Source of the DNA: Arthrobacter sp. 9AX
GTDB taxonomy: Bacteria; Actinomycetota; Actinomycetes; Actinomycetales; Micrococcaceae
Direction of reading: 5' to 3'
Length of the DNA: 64,000 nt
Assembly (NCBI RefSeq): GCF_902506095.1
Contig: NZ_LR733293.1
Location: forward strand, 1,505,103 to 1,569,102
The position numbers and the translations under genes were made by a program. Below, in pieces: positions 47,034-56,553 of this stretch (the stretch's first letter is position 1; every line of letters starts with the position of its first letter). The notes under the pieces are model-generated. The model did not search any database, was not told where the DNA came from, and saw only the letters and a program-made list of their open reading frames with translations.

Positions 47034-49480
47034 GCTGCTTTGCCCAGGCCTGCCCGCGCCGCCCCGTACACCACCTTGAACGGCGTAGCGAGAAGGCGTC
47101 CCAACCGTCCAATCACGGACGGAGGCAGCCACAGCGCGCGGAGACGCCGCAAAGTGCGGGCGTTGGCGCGCAACGCTGTTTCAATCGCTGTGATGCGGGT
47201 GCCGGCAAGCTCGGTGGCCCGGGAGCCGGCCCGTCCGGTTCGGGACTGGTCCCCGTCAGGCACCTCGGCCGGCGGCCCGTACTTCTGCCGTTCGAATTCT
47301 GCAGTCAGTGCGGCCGCGGCCTGGTGGGCGGCTTCGTCCATCCCGCCCGGTTCCCCCAGAAGAGCTGAGCCGCGGAGGCGGGCGGAGTAGGCACGCGGTG
47401 TCTCGCTCGGCTCCGGGGGCAGGCCGTAGTCGGTGCCCAGGTCCACCATTTCGCTCCATGCCAGCGGCACGGCTGCGGCGGTGCCGGCCGGCCTCAGCCG
47501 GCGCGCCCGGATCCCGGTCCTGACGAGCCGCGGTGACGCGGCCAGCAGAGCGGCCCCCAGAAGCGCCGCAGTACCGAGCAACCAGGGGAGGAACGGGCTT
47601 CCGGTGTCCGCGGGTCCGCCCGCTCCAGGAAGGGGCAGCGGCGCCGCGCTCGGTGCCGGTGCCGGAGCCCGTGTTGCATCCGGGACCAGGTCGTCGTTGT
47701 TCTCGAGCGAGCCCGGGGCTGAGAAGGCCGAACCCTCGGTGGCATAATCAGGCACTACGCCGCGGGACGGCGTCGGCTCAAAGGGAACCCAGCCCAGCCC
47801 CTGGAAGTAGAGCTCCGGCCAGGCGTGGGCATCCCGGGCGTCCACCTCATATTCGGGCAGCGCGCCCTGGCCGGCCACGGTGACCGTGGCGCCGGTCAAC
47901 CTGCCGGGGGCATATCCCACGGCGATCCGGCTGGGGATTCCTTCGAGCCTGGCCATCACCGCCATGGCCGACGCGTAGTGGATGCAGTAGCCGCTCTTCT
48001 GGTTCAGGAAGTCGGCAAGGACCGAGAGCCCGTTGCCGTCGTAACCGCCCTGGACGGGGGACTGCAGCGAATAGGTGAACTCCGCTGAACGCAGGTACTT
48101 CTGGATGGCCATCGCTTTGTCGTAAGGCGTGGCGCTGGAACCGGCCACCCTGTCCGCGGTGGTCCGCACGATGTCCGGCACGTTGCCCGGAATCCTGGTG
48201 AAGTCGTCGGCGATGCCCTGTACCGGTCCCGAAGACCGGGCCAGGAGCGCGGCCGTCAGCTTCGGAACGGTGGACGTGACCAGGTACTCCTGCCGGCGCG
48301 AGGTGGTGTCGGTCCCCTTGATGCTCAACGTGGCCGGATCCCAGGTCCACCGGCCCTCCAGGCCACGCACCGACTCGGGGGCATAGGGAACCGGCAGGTA
48401 GGGGCTGGTGAATGTTCCGGCGTCGACGGCCGTTACCAGCTGCTGTTCTTCGGCCACTGCATAACCGGGGTCGATCTGGTTGCCCAGCGGGCGCCGGGAG
48501 GCGTTGCGGTCATCAGGGCCCCAGGAGTCGCCGTCGAAATTGTCCACGGTGACAGAGCGCAGGTACAACGGTGTGGGGGAGTTGGTGGCATACGAGATGC
48601 GGCCGCTCCCGGCAGGGGTCCGCAGGCTGTTGCCCAGCGTGATCATGGGGTTCAGCCCGGTGGAGGTGCCCCATGGATTGATCCGGGAACCCTGAGGGAA
48701 GGTGCCCTGGTCGAATCCCGGGATGGCCAGCGGCAGCACCATGGTCGCGGCCACCGCCACGGCCCCGGTCAGGACAGCCCTTCGCCCCTGGCCGGGACTG
48801 CGCGCGGAATCGGCCTGTGTACGGGCATCCGGGACGTACCATTGGCTGCAGGCCAGGATCAACAGGTATCCGGCAACAGCGGCGGTGAAGCCCCAAAAGC
48901 CCACGCTTTGAGGCTTGATCATCGCCGGGACCGCCAGGATGGCCAGCAGCCCCACCCCGGTGGCTGCCGGCATGCCGAGCGGAACGGCCAGCGCGTCCAC
49001 GAGGATGACCGCCAGGCCCAGGACGGCGCAGGTCACCATCACGATGCCCACGTTCGGCGCGACGGGGGCGGTCTCGGAGAGCACTGTTTCGCTGGCGCGG
49101 CGGATCAGCCGGTCCAGCTCGCCCAGGCTGGCCGCGGTAGGAAAGAGGCCCGCGAAACTGGTGCTGCGGAAGAACGTCAGCGTCAGGATGGCGCCCAGCG
49201 AAAGAAATCCCCCGGCAGTGACCAGCAGCGGCTGGGCGCGGACGGCCCGCAAGGCGGCGAGCGTGAGGCTGACCACCAGCACGGTGGTGAAAACCGGCCA
49301 ATACCAGGCCCAGCCCCGCATTACACCGTTCAGCGACAAAGCGGCCCCGGCCACGGCCACTGCGATGGAGCCGGCCATCACCCACGGGTACGCGCCCACC
49401 CGGCTGCGTCCCGCCGGGGCTGCAGCGGACGGCGGCGGCTGCCGGCCCGTCCCGGGATCCCTGGCCGGTGCCATGGTCAT
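47000..49480 (-). CDS. DUF3488/transglutaminase-like membrane protein (TgpA type)
   Basis: 826-residue protein. The N-terminal third has about six helices. A large extracytoplasmic region contains the transglutaminase core with catalytic Cys in KSGYCIHYASAMAVMARLEG, His in DARDAHAWPELYFQG, and the PFEPTPSRG end. One more helix near residue 630 and a DUF4129-like C-terminal cytoplasmic tail follow. TgpA proteins process peptides or proteins in the envelope. The ATG overlaps the DUF58 stop by 4 nt, making a coupled moxR-DUF58-tgpA operon; upstream in-frame starts lie inside DUF58. The 3-prime end faces gabD. Confidence 0.9.
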   Translation of the reverse strand: MTMAPARDPGTGRQPPPSAAAPAGRSRVGAYPWVMAGSIAVAVAGAALSLNGVMRGWAWYWPVFTTVLVVSLTLAALRAVRAQPLLVTAGGFLSLGAILTLTFFRSTSFAGLFPTAASLGELDRLIRRASETVLSETAPVAPNVGIVMVTCAVLGLAVILVDALAVPLGMPAATGVGLLAILAVPAMIKPQSVGFWGFTAAVAGYLLILACSQWYVPDARTQADSARSPGQGRRAVLTGAVAVAATMVLPLAIPGFDQGTFPQGSRINPWGTSTGLNPMITLGNSLRTPAGSGRISYATNSPTPLYLRSVTVDNFDGDSWGPDDRNASRRPLGNQIDPGYAVAEEQQLVTAVDAGTFTSPYLPVPYAPESVRGLEGRWTWDPATLSIKGTDTTSRRQEYLVTSTVPKLTAALLARSSGPVQGIADDFTRIPGNVPDIVRTTADRVAGSSATPYDKAMAIQKYLRSAEFTYSLQSPVQGGYDGNGLSVLADFLNQKSGYCIHYASAMAVMARLEGIPSRIAVGYAPGRLTGATVTVAGQGALPEYEVDARDAHAWPELYFQGLGWVPFEPTPSRGVVPDYATEGSAFSAPGSLENNDDLVPDATRAPAPAPSAAPLPLPGAGGPADTGSPFLPWLLGTAALLGAALLAASPRLVRTGIRARRLRPAGTAAAVPLAWSEMVDLGTDYGLPPEPSETPRAYSARLRGSALLGEPGGMDEAAHQAAAALTAEFERQKYGPPAEVPDGDQSRTGRAGSRATELAGTRITAIETALRANARTLRRLRALWLPPSVIGRLGRLLATPFKVVYGAARAGLGKAAKAAARTWSTR

Positions 49481-50916
49481 CGGGCCACCCCCGCTCCGCG
49501 CCGGACCTCCGACGCCGGTGGTTCGGGCACGTCGGGTTCCTGGTCGAACTGGTTCCACGCCGCTGCCACGGAGACGCCGGGCGACACTGCCGCCGCCCGC
49601 CAGCCGCCCTGCCGAAGCTTTTCAAGGGCGTCCTCGAACTCTGCCGGCCGCTCCGCCACAACAATGGCAAAGGCGTTGGTACCGTAGCCTGCGGCCGGGG
49701 CCAGGGAGAGAGCCTCCAAGGCCGAGATCCGGCCCAGGACGGCAATCACCGGTCCCCGCATCCGGTGGGCGGAGAGCTTGTCCATCAGATTGTCATCAAA
49801 GGGCGGGGGGCCGGCCTCCTGGTGGCCGTGGGATTCCCTGGCACCGAAGAATTCCCTGCGCGCGGCCTCGGCGCGCAGGTGGTGGGGCCCGGTGAGCTGG
49901 ATCGCGGCGAGGCTTTCGGCGATGGACTGGAGCCCGGACGCGCCGCTGTACTCCTCCAGTTCAGGCTCCGGAGCCGACGGCGAGCGCAGGAATGCCGGTT
50001 CCCCCCGCGCATCCAGGAGGCGCAGCGCGTAGTTGCGCTCGGCGAGGTGGGCGCTGATGGACATGGCGGCAACCACTGCCCACTCGAACGTTTCGCTGCT
50101 GACCATCGTGTGGCCGTCCTGGGCCGCGTTCCCTGTCGGCGCTGAGCCCGGGCCCCCGGAAAAGGCGCCGAATCGATGGTCCAGGATGATTGTGGCCTCC
50201 GGCGTGGTGACGGACTCCTCCTGCCGGACCATCAGTTCACCGTGGCGTGCGGTGGCCGCCCAGTGAACGCGGCGCATCGGGTCCCCGTGGCGGTATTCGC
50301 GGGTCATCACATCGTCGTCGCTGGGGTTCGCCCGGATCCTTGTGGCCGTCACGCCGTCGTTGCCCCTTGCTCCGGCCAGCCCTGTCAAGGGAAGGACGAC
50401 GGCGGCCGGCGTCACGGTGAGTGTGTCGCCGTGGTCGATTGCCTGCCTGTGCAGGGACAGGCCGAACGGGTCGGTGAACTCCGCCGTCACCGGTCCCATC
50501 ACGAACTGGCCGCGCTGGGCGGAGCGCAGGTGGTACTCATACCTGCTGGTGCCGCCGCTGGCTGAGCGGGACGGGAACCGGAAGGCAGGCGATTCGCCGA
50601 ACCTGGGCGGAAGCCGTTCCTCCATGGTGGCCCGTCCGGTTGCTGCTCCGGTCCGTGCCACGGCAAGCCGGACGGCAGTGGGCGCGGACGTCTCCACCGG
50701 GGAGGGATTGAATTCGCGGTACACCTGGAAGCGGGGTTTCACCAGGCGGATCCCGGCGAGCGAAACGAGCGGAAGGACAAACAGGAGCATTGCCAGGCTC
50801 AACAGATCCCGGCGGCCCATCACGTACGCGGCGGCAAGCGCTGCGGCCCCTGCGGCCAGCATTCCCCAGCCGCGCTGGGTGAACAGGTGTCGGGGCAGTC
50901 GGTCCAGCAGCGCCAT
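49477..50916 (-). CDS. DUF58 domain protein
   Basis: 479-residue protein with two N-terminal helices (about residues 15-60) and a cytoplasmic domain with the DUF58 signature REYRHGDPMRRVHWAATAR, followed by a vWA-like region. It is normally the partner of a MoxR ATPase, probably as a metal-ion-dependent adhesion-site chaperone client or adaptor. It begins 11 nt after the moxR stop and overlaps the next gene by 4 nt. Confidence 0.9.
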   Translation of the reverse strand: MALLDRLPRHLFTQRGWGMLAAGAAALAAAYVMGRRDLLSLAMLLFVLPLVSLAGIRLVKPRFQVYREFNPSPVETSAPTAVRLAVARTGAATGRATMEERLPPRFGESPAFRFPSRSASGGTSRYEYHLRSAQRGQFVMGPVTAEFTDPFGLSLHRQAIDHGDTLTVTPAAVVLPLTGLAGARGNDGVTATRIRANPSDDDVMTREYRHGDPMRRVHWAATARHGELMVRQEESVTTPEATIILDHRFGAFSGGPGSAPTGNAAQDGHTMVSSETFEWAVVAAMSISAHLAERNYALRLLDARGEPAFLRSPSAPEPELEEYSGASGLQSIAESLAAIQLTGPHHLRAEAARREFFGARESHGHQEAGPPPFDDNLMDKLSAHRMRGPVIAVLGRISALEALSLAPAAGYGTNAFAIVVAERPAEFEDALEKLRQGGWRAAAVSPGVSVAAAWNQFDQEPDVPEPPASEVRRGAGVAR

Positions 50917-50927
50917 GGCACTCCGCC

Positions 50928-52052
50928 TTAGTGATTCCTGCTCAGGCCTGCCACCGGTGCGCTCCGGCCGGCCGAAGCGCCGGCCCTGGCTCCGGTCTCC
51001 GCAGGCTTGTGCGTGACAGGCAGCCGGGACAGGAGGCCGCGCAGGACGCTGTGCGCGGTTTCCCCTGCGCCGGCGGCTTTCCTGTCCAGGATGATCCGGT
51101 GCGCCAGGACGGCTTCGGCAACACCCACAACATCGTCCGGGAGGACGAAGTCACGGCCGTCCAAAGCCGCGGTGGCCTTGGCGGCGCGCAGCAGCTGCAG
51201 CATGGACCGCGGGCTGGCCCCGAGGCGCAGCAGCGGGCTCTCGCGGGTGGCCCGGCCCAGCGACACCGTATATTCCTTGACTGCCTGCGAGACGTAGACC
51301 TGCTGGACCGTGGCGATCATGGCGGCCACGTCCGCGGCGGTCACCACCCGCGAGACGTTGGCCAGCGGTGATGCGGACTGGTGGGTTTCCAGCATTTCGA
51401 TCTCGGAGTCCTTGTCCGGATAGCCCATGGAGATGCGGGCCATAAAGCGGTCGCGCTGCGCCTCCGGCAGCGGGTACGTGCCTTCCATCTCGATGGGGTT
51501 CTGCGTCGCCACCACCATAAAGGGCTCATCGAGCCGGTAGGACTTGCCGTCCACCGTGACCTGGTGCTCCTCCATGCACTCGAGCAGCGCCGACTGGGTT
51601 TTCGCCGACGCCCGGTTGATTTCGTCGCCGATGACGATGTTCGCGAAGACAGCGCCCGGCCGGAACTCGAAGAGCCTGGAGGACTGGTTATAGATGGACA
51701 CACCGGTGACGTCGGAGGGGAGCAGGTCAGGGGTGAACTGGATCCGGTTCACTGTGCAGTCGATGGTGCGGGCGAGCGTTTTGGCCAGGAGCGTCTTGCC
51801 CACGCCCGGGACATCCTCCAGCAGCAGGTGGCCCTGGGCGAGCAACACCGTCAATGCGAGCTTCGCGGCGTCAGACTTCCCGTCGATCACCGTATTTACG
51901 GTGGTCAGGATCCGCTGGCTTGCGTCGTGGAAGGACGCGGCATCCATGGCAGCTGGCCGGTGGCCGTTCAGGTGGCTCACGGGCTCTGCGACCCCCGCGA
52001 AATTGCGGTTCGCAGCGCTCACATCGTCGGCAGTGCGTCGGTGGGATTCCAT
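50928..52052 (-). CDS. MoxR family AAA+ ATPase
   Basis: 374-residue ATPase. Walker A is in DVPGVGKTLLAK, Walker B in IVIGDEINRA, and ATQNPIEMEGTYPLPEAQRD is the MoxR signature with sensor 1; the C-terminal lid carries GASPRSMLQLLRAAKA. MoxR proteins act as chaperones for vWA-containing partners such as the adjacent DUF58 protein. The frame opens at 52127, but ATG 52052 has AAAGG at good spacing. The Pro/Ala-rich end after about residue 350 is variable. It is the first gene of the operon. Confidence 0.92.
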   Translation of the reverse strand: MESHRRTADDVSAANRNFAGVAEPVSHLNGHRPAAMDAASFHDASQRILTTVNTVIDGKSDAAKLALTVLLAQGHLLLEDVPGVGKTLLAKTLARTIDCTVNRIQFTPDLLPSDVTGVSIYNQSSRLFEFRPGAVFANIVIGDEINRASAKTQSALLECMEEHQVTVDGKSYRLDEPFMVVATQNPIEMEGTYPLPEAQRDRFMARISMGYPDKDSEIEMLETHQSASPLANVSRVVTAADVAAMIATVQQVYVSQAVKEYTVSLGRATRESPLLRLGASPRSMLQLLRAAKATAALDGRDFVLPDDVVGVAEAVLAHRIILDRKAAGAGETAHSVLRGLLSRLPVTHKPAETGARAGASAGRSAPVAGLSRNH

Positions 52053-52211
52053 CGGCAACCTTTCAGCCCGGGGTCCGCCTGGACGGGACAGCTCGCCCTG
52101 CCTACGCCCCTCGGTGGACGTCCGCATGTCTCCAGACTACTAACACAACTGCCGCAGCAGACAGAGAGTTCCAACAAATGTGGGGCCACGCTGTCGGTTT
52201 AGGCTTGGGCG

Positions 52212-53117
52212 ATGTGCAATCCGCTGATCCCCGCCGCCTACCGTGCTCCCGCCACTGGCGGTGACCCGGAAGCCGGAACGTCCCCGCAGCGGGAATTTCC
52301 CCCCGCCCCTGAACCCCTGCCGGTGCCGGTGATGGACAACCACACCCACCTTGACTTTCCGGACGGAAAGGCGCCGGTGGGGATCAAGGAAGCGCTGGAC
52401 GCCGCGTCCGCCGTCGGTGTCCAGGGTGCCGTCCAGGTGGGCTGCGACCTGGAATCGTCCCGGTTCACTGTCCAGGCAGTGGACCTGGATGAGCGGCTGC
52501 TGGGTGCCGTGGCACTGCACCCGAACGATGCTCCCCGGTACGCTGCCCGAGGCCAGCTGGAGGAGGCACTGGCGGAAATCGAACAGCTCGCGTCCCACCC
52601 GCGGGTCCGGGCCATCGGCGAAACCGGGCTCGATTTCTTCCGGACCGAGGGCGAGGGCCTGGCACATCAGCGGTACTCCTTCCGCCGCCACATCGACATC
52701 GCCAAGCGGCTGGACCTGACCCTGCAGATTCATGACCGCGACGCGCACGATGATGTGGTGCAGGTACTCAAGGAGGAAGGAGCCCCGGAGCGGGTGGTCT
52801 TCCACTGTTTTTCCGGGGATGAAGAACTGGCAGCGACGTGCAACCGGGAAGGCTGGTGGATGTCCTTTGCCGGAACGCTGACGTTCAAGAACGCAACCAA
52901 CCTGCGGGCCGCGCTTGCGGTCGCGGACCCGGAGCTCCTGCTGGTGGAAACGGATGCTCCCTTCCTGACCCCGCATCCCCACCGGGGCCGGCCCAACGCC
53001 AGCTACATGGTGCCGTATACCGTCCGGGCGATGGCTGAATTGACAAGCCGCGACCTCGCCGGGCTGTGTGCCGGAATCAGCGCGAATACGGTGCGGGCAT
53101 ACGGAAAATGGGATTAA
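52212..53117 (+). CDS. tatD: TatD family metal-dependent deoxyribonuclease/hydrolase
   Basis: 301-residue TIM-barrel hydrolase. Metal ligands are visible in DNHTHLDF (two His), GETGLDFF (Glu), LQIHDRDAHDD (His), VFHCFSG (His) and LLVETDAPFLTP (Asp). A 40-residue Pro-rich N-terminal extension precedes the barrel. TatD proteins show 3'-5' DNase activity and roles in DNA repair or degradation. The tatD-rpfB-rsmA-ispE order equals Rv1008-Rv1011. ATG 52212 has TAGGCT ending exactly 6 nt upstream, indicating a leaderless mRNA. Confidence 0.9.
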   Translation: MCNPLIPAAYRAPATGGDPEAGTSPQREFPPAPEPLPVPVMDNHTHLDFPDGKAPVGIKEALDAASAVGVQGAVQVGCDLESSRFTVQAVDLDERLLGAVALHPNDAPRYAARGQLEEALAEIEQLASHPRVRAIGETGLDFFRTEGEGLAHQRYSFRRHIDIAKRLDLTLQIHDRDAHDDVVQVLKEEGAPERVVFHCFSGDEELAATCNREGWWMSFAGTLTFKNATNLRAALAVADPELLLVETDAPFLTPHPHRGRPNASYMVPYTVRAMAELTSRDLAGLCAGISANTVRAYGKWD

Positions 53118-53166
53118 GAACACATTGCGCTCAGCCGGTAGAACCAATACCGGGTATGCAAATTTC

Positions 53167-53374
53167 TTGGCCGGTTTATAACGCTACGGTTACAGTGGAA
53201 AACTATTAGCCGGGGTCGGGGAAGGCCACCGGGTAAGTTCACTCCGTTCGCAGCAGGAATTGCCGGGCTTGTTCCCGCCTGCCCGCTGCATGGAGTTTGG
53301 CGGCGCGACGGTGCCCGGACTGCCCCTCCTGTAGGGAAGTGCCGGGCATTTTATTGCGCTATCCCCGTGCCCGG
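53167..53374 (+). promoter_or_regulatory. rpfB promoter and long 5-prime leader with predicted attenuator
   Basis: TTGGCC (53167-53172), 18-nt spacer, TACAGT (53191-53196). The leader is about 170 nt. Near its end TGCCCGG (53312-53318) pairs with CCGGGCA (53342-53348), with CCCT/AGGG pairing inside, followed directly by TTTTATT (53349-53355). That is the form of an intrinsic terminator ahead of the gene. Actinobacterial rpf genes often carry c-di-AMP riboswitches, but I could not match the conserved core here. Confidence 0.55.
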
Positions 53375-54562
53375 ATGGACCTAAAGTTACGGGCAATCGT
53401 GGTCAAGTTCTTCACAACGGACGGCAAGTTCAGCGTTTTCAAGGTTGGAACCCAGCTTCTGGTGCTCTGCGCGCTGGTGGTGGGGCTCGTAGCCTTCGTG
53501 GGCAATAACAAAACCATCACGCTCAACGTCGATGGCAAGGTTACTTCCGTTCAAACCTTCGGTGGCACAGTGGGGCAGGTCGTCAAGAGCGCCAACCTTG
53601 AACTGAAGCCGGCGGACCGGGTTTCCCCGGCCATCGACTCCACCGTCCAGAACGGCACGGTCATCAACGTCAACCAGGCCAAGGAAGTCAAGGTCAGCCT
53701 GGACGGCTCCGAAAAAACGGTGAACACCACCGCCCAGGACGTCGAAGGACTGGTCACTGAACTCGGTGTGGCGAGCGCGTCCTCGGTCTCCGTTCCCAAG
53801 GATGCCCAGCTTTCCGTGGCAGGATCCTTCGTTTCCATCTCCACGCCGAAGTCCGTGAGCATCGTTGCCGACGGCAAGGTCGAGACGGCCACCACCACGG
53901 CCGCTACCGTAGGCAAGGTTCTGGAGGACGCCGGGCTGACGCTCGGAGCCAACGACCGCTCCTCCCAGCCTGCCAACGCCCACGTGGTCAACAACATGGT
54001 GATCAAGGTGTCACGCGTGGACACCGGCCAGACCGCAGTTACCACCGAGGACGTCCCCTTCACCACTGAGACCAAGGAAAGCGCCGACCTGCTCAAGGGT
54101 GAAAAGGAAGTCACCCAGGCCGGCACGGCGGGCAAGGTGGAGAAGACCTACAAGCTGGTGCTGGTCGACGGCCGCGAAGCCTCCCGCACCCTGGTCGCTG
54201 AATCTGTCACCGCCCACCCCGTGACAGAGAAGGTCACGGTGGGCACCAAGGCCAAGCCCGTGGCCCCGGCGGTTCCCGCAGCCGGTGCCAACACCGGTGC
54301 CGCGGCCCCGGCCATGATGAACGAGGCCATGTGGGACAAGATCGCCCAGTGTGAGTCAGGCGGAAACTGGTCCATCAACAGCGGCAACGGCTACTACGGC
54401 GGCCTGCAGTTCGACATCCGGACCTGGATCGGCTCCGGCGGAGGCGCTTACGCCCCGAATGCCAGCCTCGCCAGCAAGGCCCAGCAGATCGACATTGCCA
54501 ACCGCGTCTACGCACAGCGCGGCCTGCAGCCTTGGGGCTGCGGCTGGGCTGCCGGCAGCTGA
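53375..54562 (+). CDS. rpfB: Resuscitation-promoting factor (DUF348-G5-transglycosylase)
   Basis: 395-residue secreted or membrane-anchored muralytic enzyme. After a short basic start comes one helix (QLLVLCALVVGLVAFVG), then DUF348 repeats beginning ITLNVDGKVTSVQTFGGTVG, a G5 domain (about residues 220-300, VEKTYKLVLVDGREASRTLV), an Ala/Pro linker, and the Rpf lysozyme-like domain with MWDKIAQCESGGNWS (catalytic Glu in CESG), YYGGLQFD and a closing WGCGW with the paired Cys. It cleaves peptidoglycan to allow regrowth. The start is uncertain: ATG 53375, or GTG 53399 (VKFFTTDGKFSV), which resembles related proteins; neither has a good ribosome site. Confidence 0.93.
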   Translation: MDLKLRAIVVKFFTTDGKFSVFKVGTQLLVLCALVVGLVAFVGNNKTITLNVDGKVTSVQTFGGTVGQVVKSANLELKPADRVSPAIDSTVQNGTVINVNQAKEVKVSLDGSEKTVNTTAQDVEGLVTELGVASASSVSVPKDAQLSVAGSFVSISTPKSVSIVADGKVETATTTAATVGKVLEDAGLTLGANDRSSQPANAHVVNNMVIKVSRVDTGQTAVTTEDVPFTTETKESADLLKGEKEVTQAGTAGKVEKTYKLVLVDGREASRTLVAESVTAHPVTEKVTVGTKAKPVAPAVPAAGANTGAAAPAMMNEAMWDKIAQCESGGNWSINSGNGYYGGLQFDIRTWIGSGGGAYAPNASLASKAQQIDIANRVYAQRGLQPWGCGWAAGS

Positions 54563-54584
54563 CGAAACTGCACCACAACGCACT

Positions 54585-54626
54585 GCGGCCGGGCCCTGAT
54601 CTTCGGGGCCCGGCCGCGGCATTTAA
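54585..54626 (+). terminator. rpfB terminator
   Basis: A 12-bp perfect GC stem (54585-54596 with 54606-54617) with a 9-nt loop, then GGCATTTAA. It separates rpfB from rsmA. Confidence 0.85.
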
Positions 54627-54688
54627 CCGCTGCATTACCAGCGCAGCCCCGGGCGGGCGGTGGCTGGCATGCGGGATAGGATACCTAG

Positions 54689-55561
54689 GTGACTGAACCC
54701 ATCCCCGCCGCGCCCGCACCGCTGTTCGGTGCCTCCGACATACGCCGGCTGGCGGAAGAGATCGGCGTCCGCCCCACCAAGACCCTGGGCCAGAACTTTG
54801 TCATTGACGGCAACACCATCCGCAGGATCGTGGCTGCGGCGGGGGTTGGGCCGGATGAAACAGTCCTCGAAGTGGGTCCCGGCCTCGGATCGCTGACCCT
54901 GGGCCTGCTGGACGCGGCCGCCGGCGTCGTGGCAGTGGAGATAGACCCTATACTCGCCGCGAAGCTCCCCGAAACCGTCAAGGAATGGCGCCCCGCCGCC
55001 GTCGGAAGCTTCCACCTGGTGCAGGCCGACGCGATGAAGGTCACGGAACTTCCGGTCCAGCCCACTGCCCTGGTGGCCAACCTCCCGTACAACGTGGCCG
55101 TGCCCGTTGTGCTGCACCTCCTGCAGCATTTCCCCAGCCTCCGGCACGGCCTGGTGATGGTGCAGGACGAAGTGGCCGACCGGCTGGCCGCAGTGCCGGG
55201 ATCCAAGATTTACGGTGTGCCATCCGTGAAGGCTGCCTGGTACAGCCACATGCGCAAAGCCGGCGTCATCGGCATGAACGTGTTCTGGCCGGCCCCCAAG
55301 ATCCATTCCGGGCTGGTGTCCTTCACGCGGCGCGAACCGCCGGTCACCACCGCCACCCGCGAACAGGTTTTCGCCGTGATTGACGCCGCCTTCGCGCAGC
55401 GCCGCAAGACCCTGCGCGCAGCCCTTGCCGGTTGGGCAGGCAGCGCCACGGAAGCGGAACGCTGCCTGGTTGCCGCCGGAGTGGACCCCACCGCCCGCGG
55501 TGAAGTCATAGACATCGCCGCCTTCGCACGGATCGCCGAAGCCCGTGAGGCCCGCCTGTGA
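54689..55561 (+). CDS. rsmA: 16S rRNA (adenine-1518/1519-N6)-dimethyltransferase
   Basis: 290-residue KsgA enzyme that dimethylates two adenines near the 3-prime end of 16S rRNA during small-subunit maturation. [12 protein letters not shown] is the family opening, [12 protein letters not shown] binds SAM and [11 protein letters not shown] is the catalytic NLPY motif. The GTG has TAGGAT ending exactly 6 nt upstream and no ribosome site. The stop overlaps the ispE GTG by 4 nt. Confidence 0.96.
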   Translation: MTEPIPAAPAPLFGASDIRRLAEEIGVRPTKTLGQNFVIDGNTIRRIVAAAGVGPDETVLEVGPGLGSLTLGLLDAAAGVVAVEIDPILAAKLPETVKEWRPAAVGSFHLVQADAMKVTELPVQPTALVANLPYNVAVPVVLHLLQHFPSLRHGLVMVQDEVADRLAAVPGSKIYGVPSVKAAWYSHMRKAGVIGMNVFWPAPKIHSGLVSFTRREPPVTTATREQVFAVIDAAFAQRRKTLRAALAGWAGSATEAERCLVAAGVDPTARGEVIDIAAFARIAEAREARL

Positions 55562-56520
55562 ACGCCCTTCCCGGGCGCTTTGCCGCCAGGACCGTCCGGG
55601 CCAAGGCGCCCGGGAAGGTCAACGTCTCACTCGACGTCGGCCCGCTCCGTCCGGACGGCTACCATTCCGTGGCCAGCGTCTATCTGGCCGTGTCCCTGTA
55701 CGAGGAGGTGGCGGCCACCAGCACCGAGACGCCGGGGATCACCGTCAGCCTGAGCGCGGACAGCACACTGGACCTGGACGCCGTGGACATTCCCCTTGAC
55801 GAAAACAACCTGGCCTACAAGGCGGCAGCCATCATGGCCGACGTCTCCGAGCGCACAACCGGCGTCCACCTGGAGATCACCAAACGCGTGCCCGTGGCCG
55901 GCGGCATGGGCGGCGGCTCGGCGGACGCCGCCGCTACGCTCCTGGCCTGCGACGCACTCTGGAACAGCGGCCTCTCCCGTGAGGAACTCGCCCACCTGGC
56001 TGCCGAACTCGGCGCAGACGTTCCCTTTTCCTTGCTGGGCGGAACCGCCGTCGGCCTGGGTTTGGGCGACGAACTCTCCCCGGCCCTGGCCAAGGCGCAG
56101 ACGGACTGGGTCCTGGTCACCGCCGACTTCGGCCTCCCCACGCCGGAGGTCTACCGGACGCTGGACCGGCTGCGGGCGGCGGAAGGCATCGACGTTGCCG
56201 AGCCCACCGGTGTGGACCCGCAGATCCTCACCGCCCTCCGCAGCGGCGACGCCGAAGCGCTGAGCAGGGTCCTGGTCAACGACCTCCAGCGCGCCTCCAT
56301 CGAGCTGGCGCCGTCATTGCGCGATACGCTGGGAATCGGCGAATCACATGGTGCCATTGCGGGAATCGTCTCCGGATCGGGGCCCACCGTGGCGCTGCTG
56401 GCCGATGACCCTGTCGCCGCCGAAGGCCTGGCGGAGACCCTGCGGCGCTACGGCCTGACAGCCCTCGCCGTCCACGGCCCCGTTCCCGGGGCCCGCATCA
56501 TCTCCGACACCGTCCTGTAA
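55558..56520 (+). CDS. ispE: 4-diphosphocytidyl-2-C-methyl-D-erythritol kinase
   Basis: 320-residue GHMP kinase of the MEP isoprenoid pathway, phosphorylating CDP-ME with [24 protein letters not shown] and [18 protein letters not shown] are the substrate and ATP motifs, and [15 protein letters not shown] is the third GHMP motif. Translationally coupled to rsmA. It supplies precursors to the prenyl synthase at 7.9 kb and to wall carrier lipids. Confidence 0.96.
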   Translation: MNALPGRFAARTVRAKAPGKVNVSLDVGPLRPDGYHSVASVYLAVSLYEEVAATSTETPGITVSLSADSTLDLDAVDIPLDENNLAYKAAAIMADVSERTTGVHLEITKRVPVAGGMGGGSADAAATLLACDALWNSGLSREELAHLAAELGADVPFSLLGGTAVGLGLGDELSPALAKAQTDWVLVTADFGLPTPEVYRTLDRLRAAEGIDVAEPTGVDPQILTALRSGDAEALSRVLVNDLQRASIELAPSLRDTLGIGESHGAIAGIVSGSGPTVALLADDPVAAEGLAETLRRYGLTALAVHGPVPGARIISDTVL

Positions 56521-56553
56521 GACGTAGTTCCCAGCAGCAGAAAGCAGCTCCCT

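Noticed and set aside
53197..53374. Firm call of a c-di-AMP (ydaO/yuaA) riboswitch upstream of rpfB
   Set aside because: The attenuator-like hairpin is present but I could not identify the conserved aptamer segments, so it is reported only as a candidate leader.
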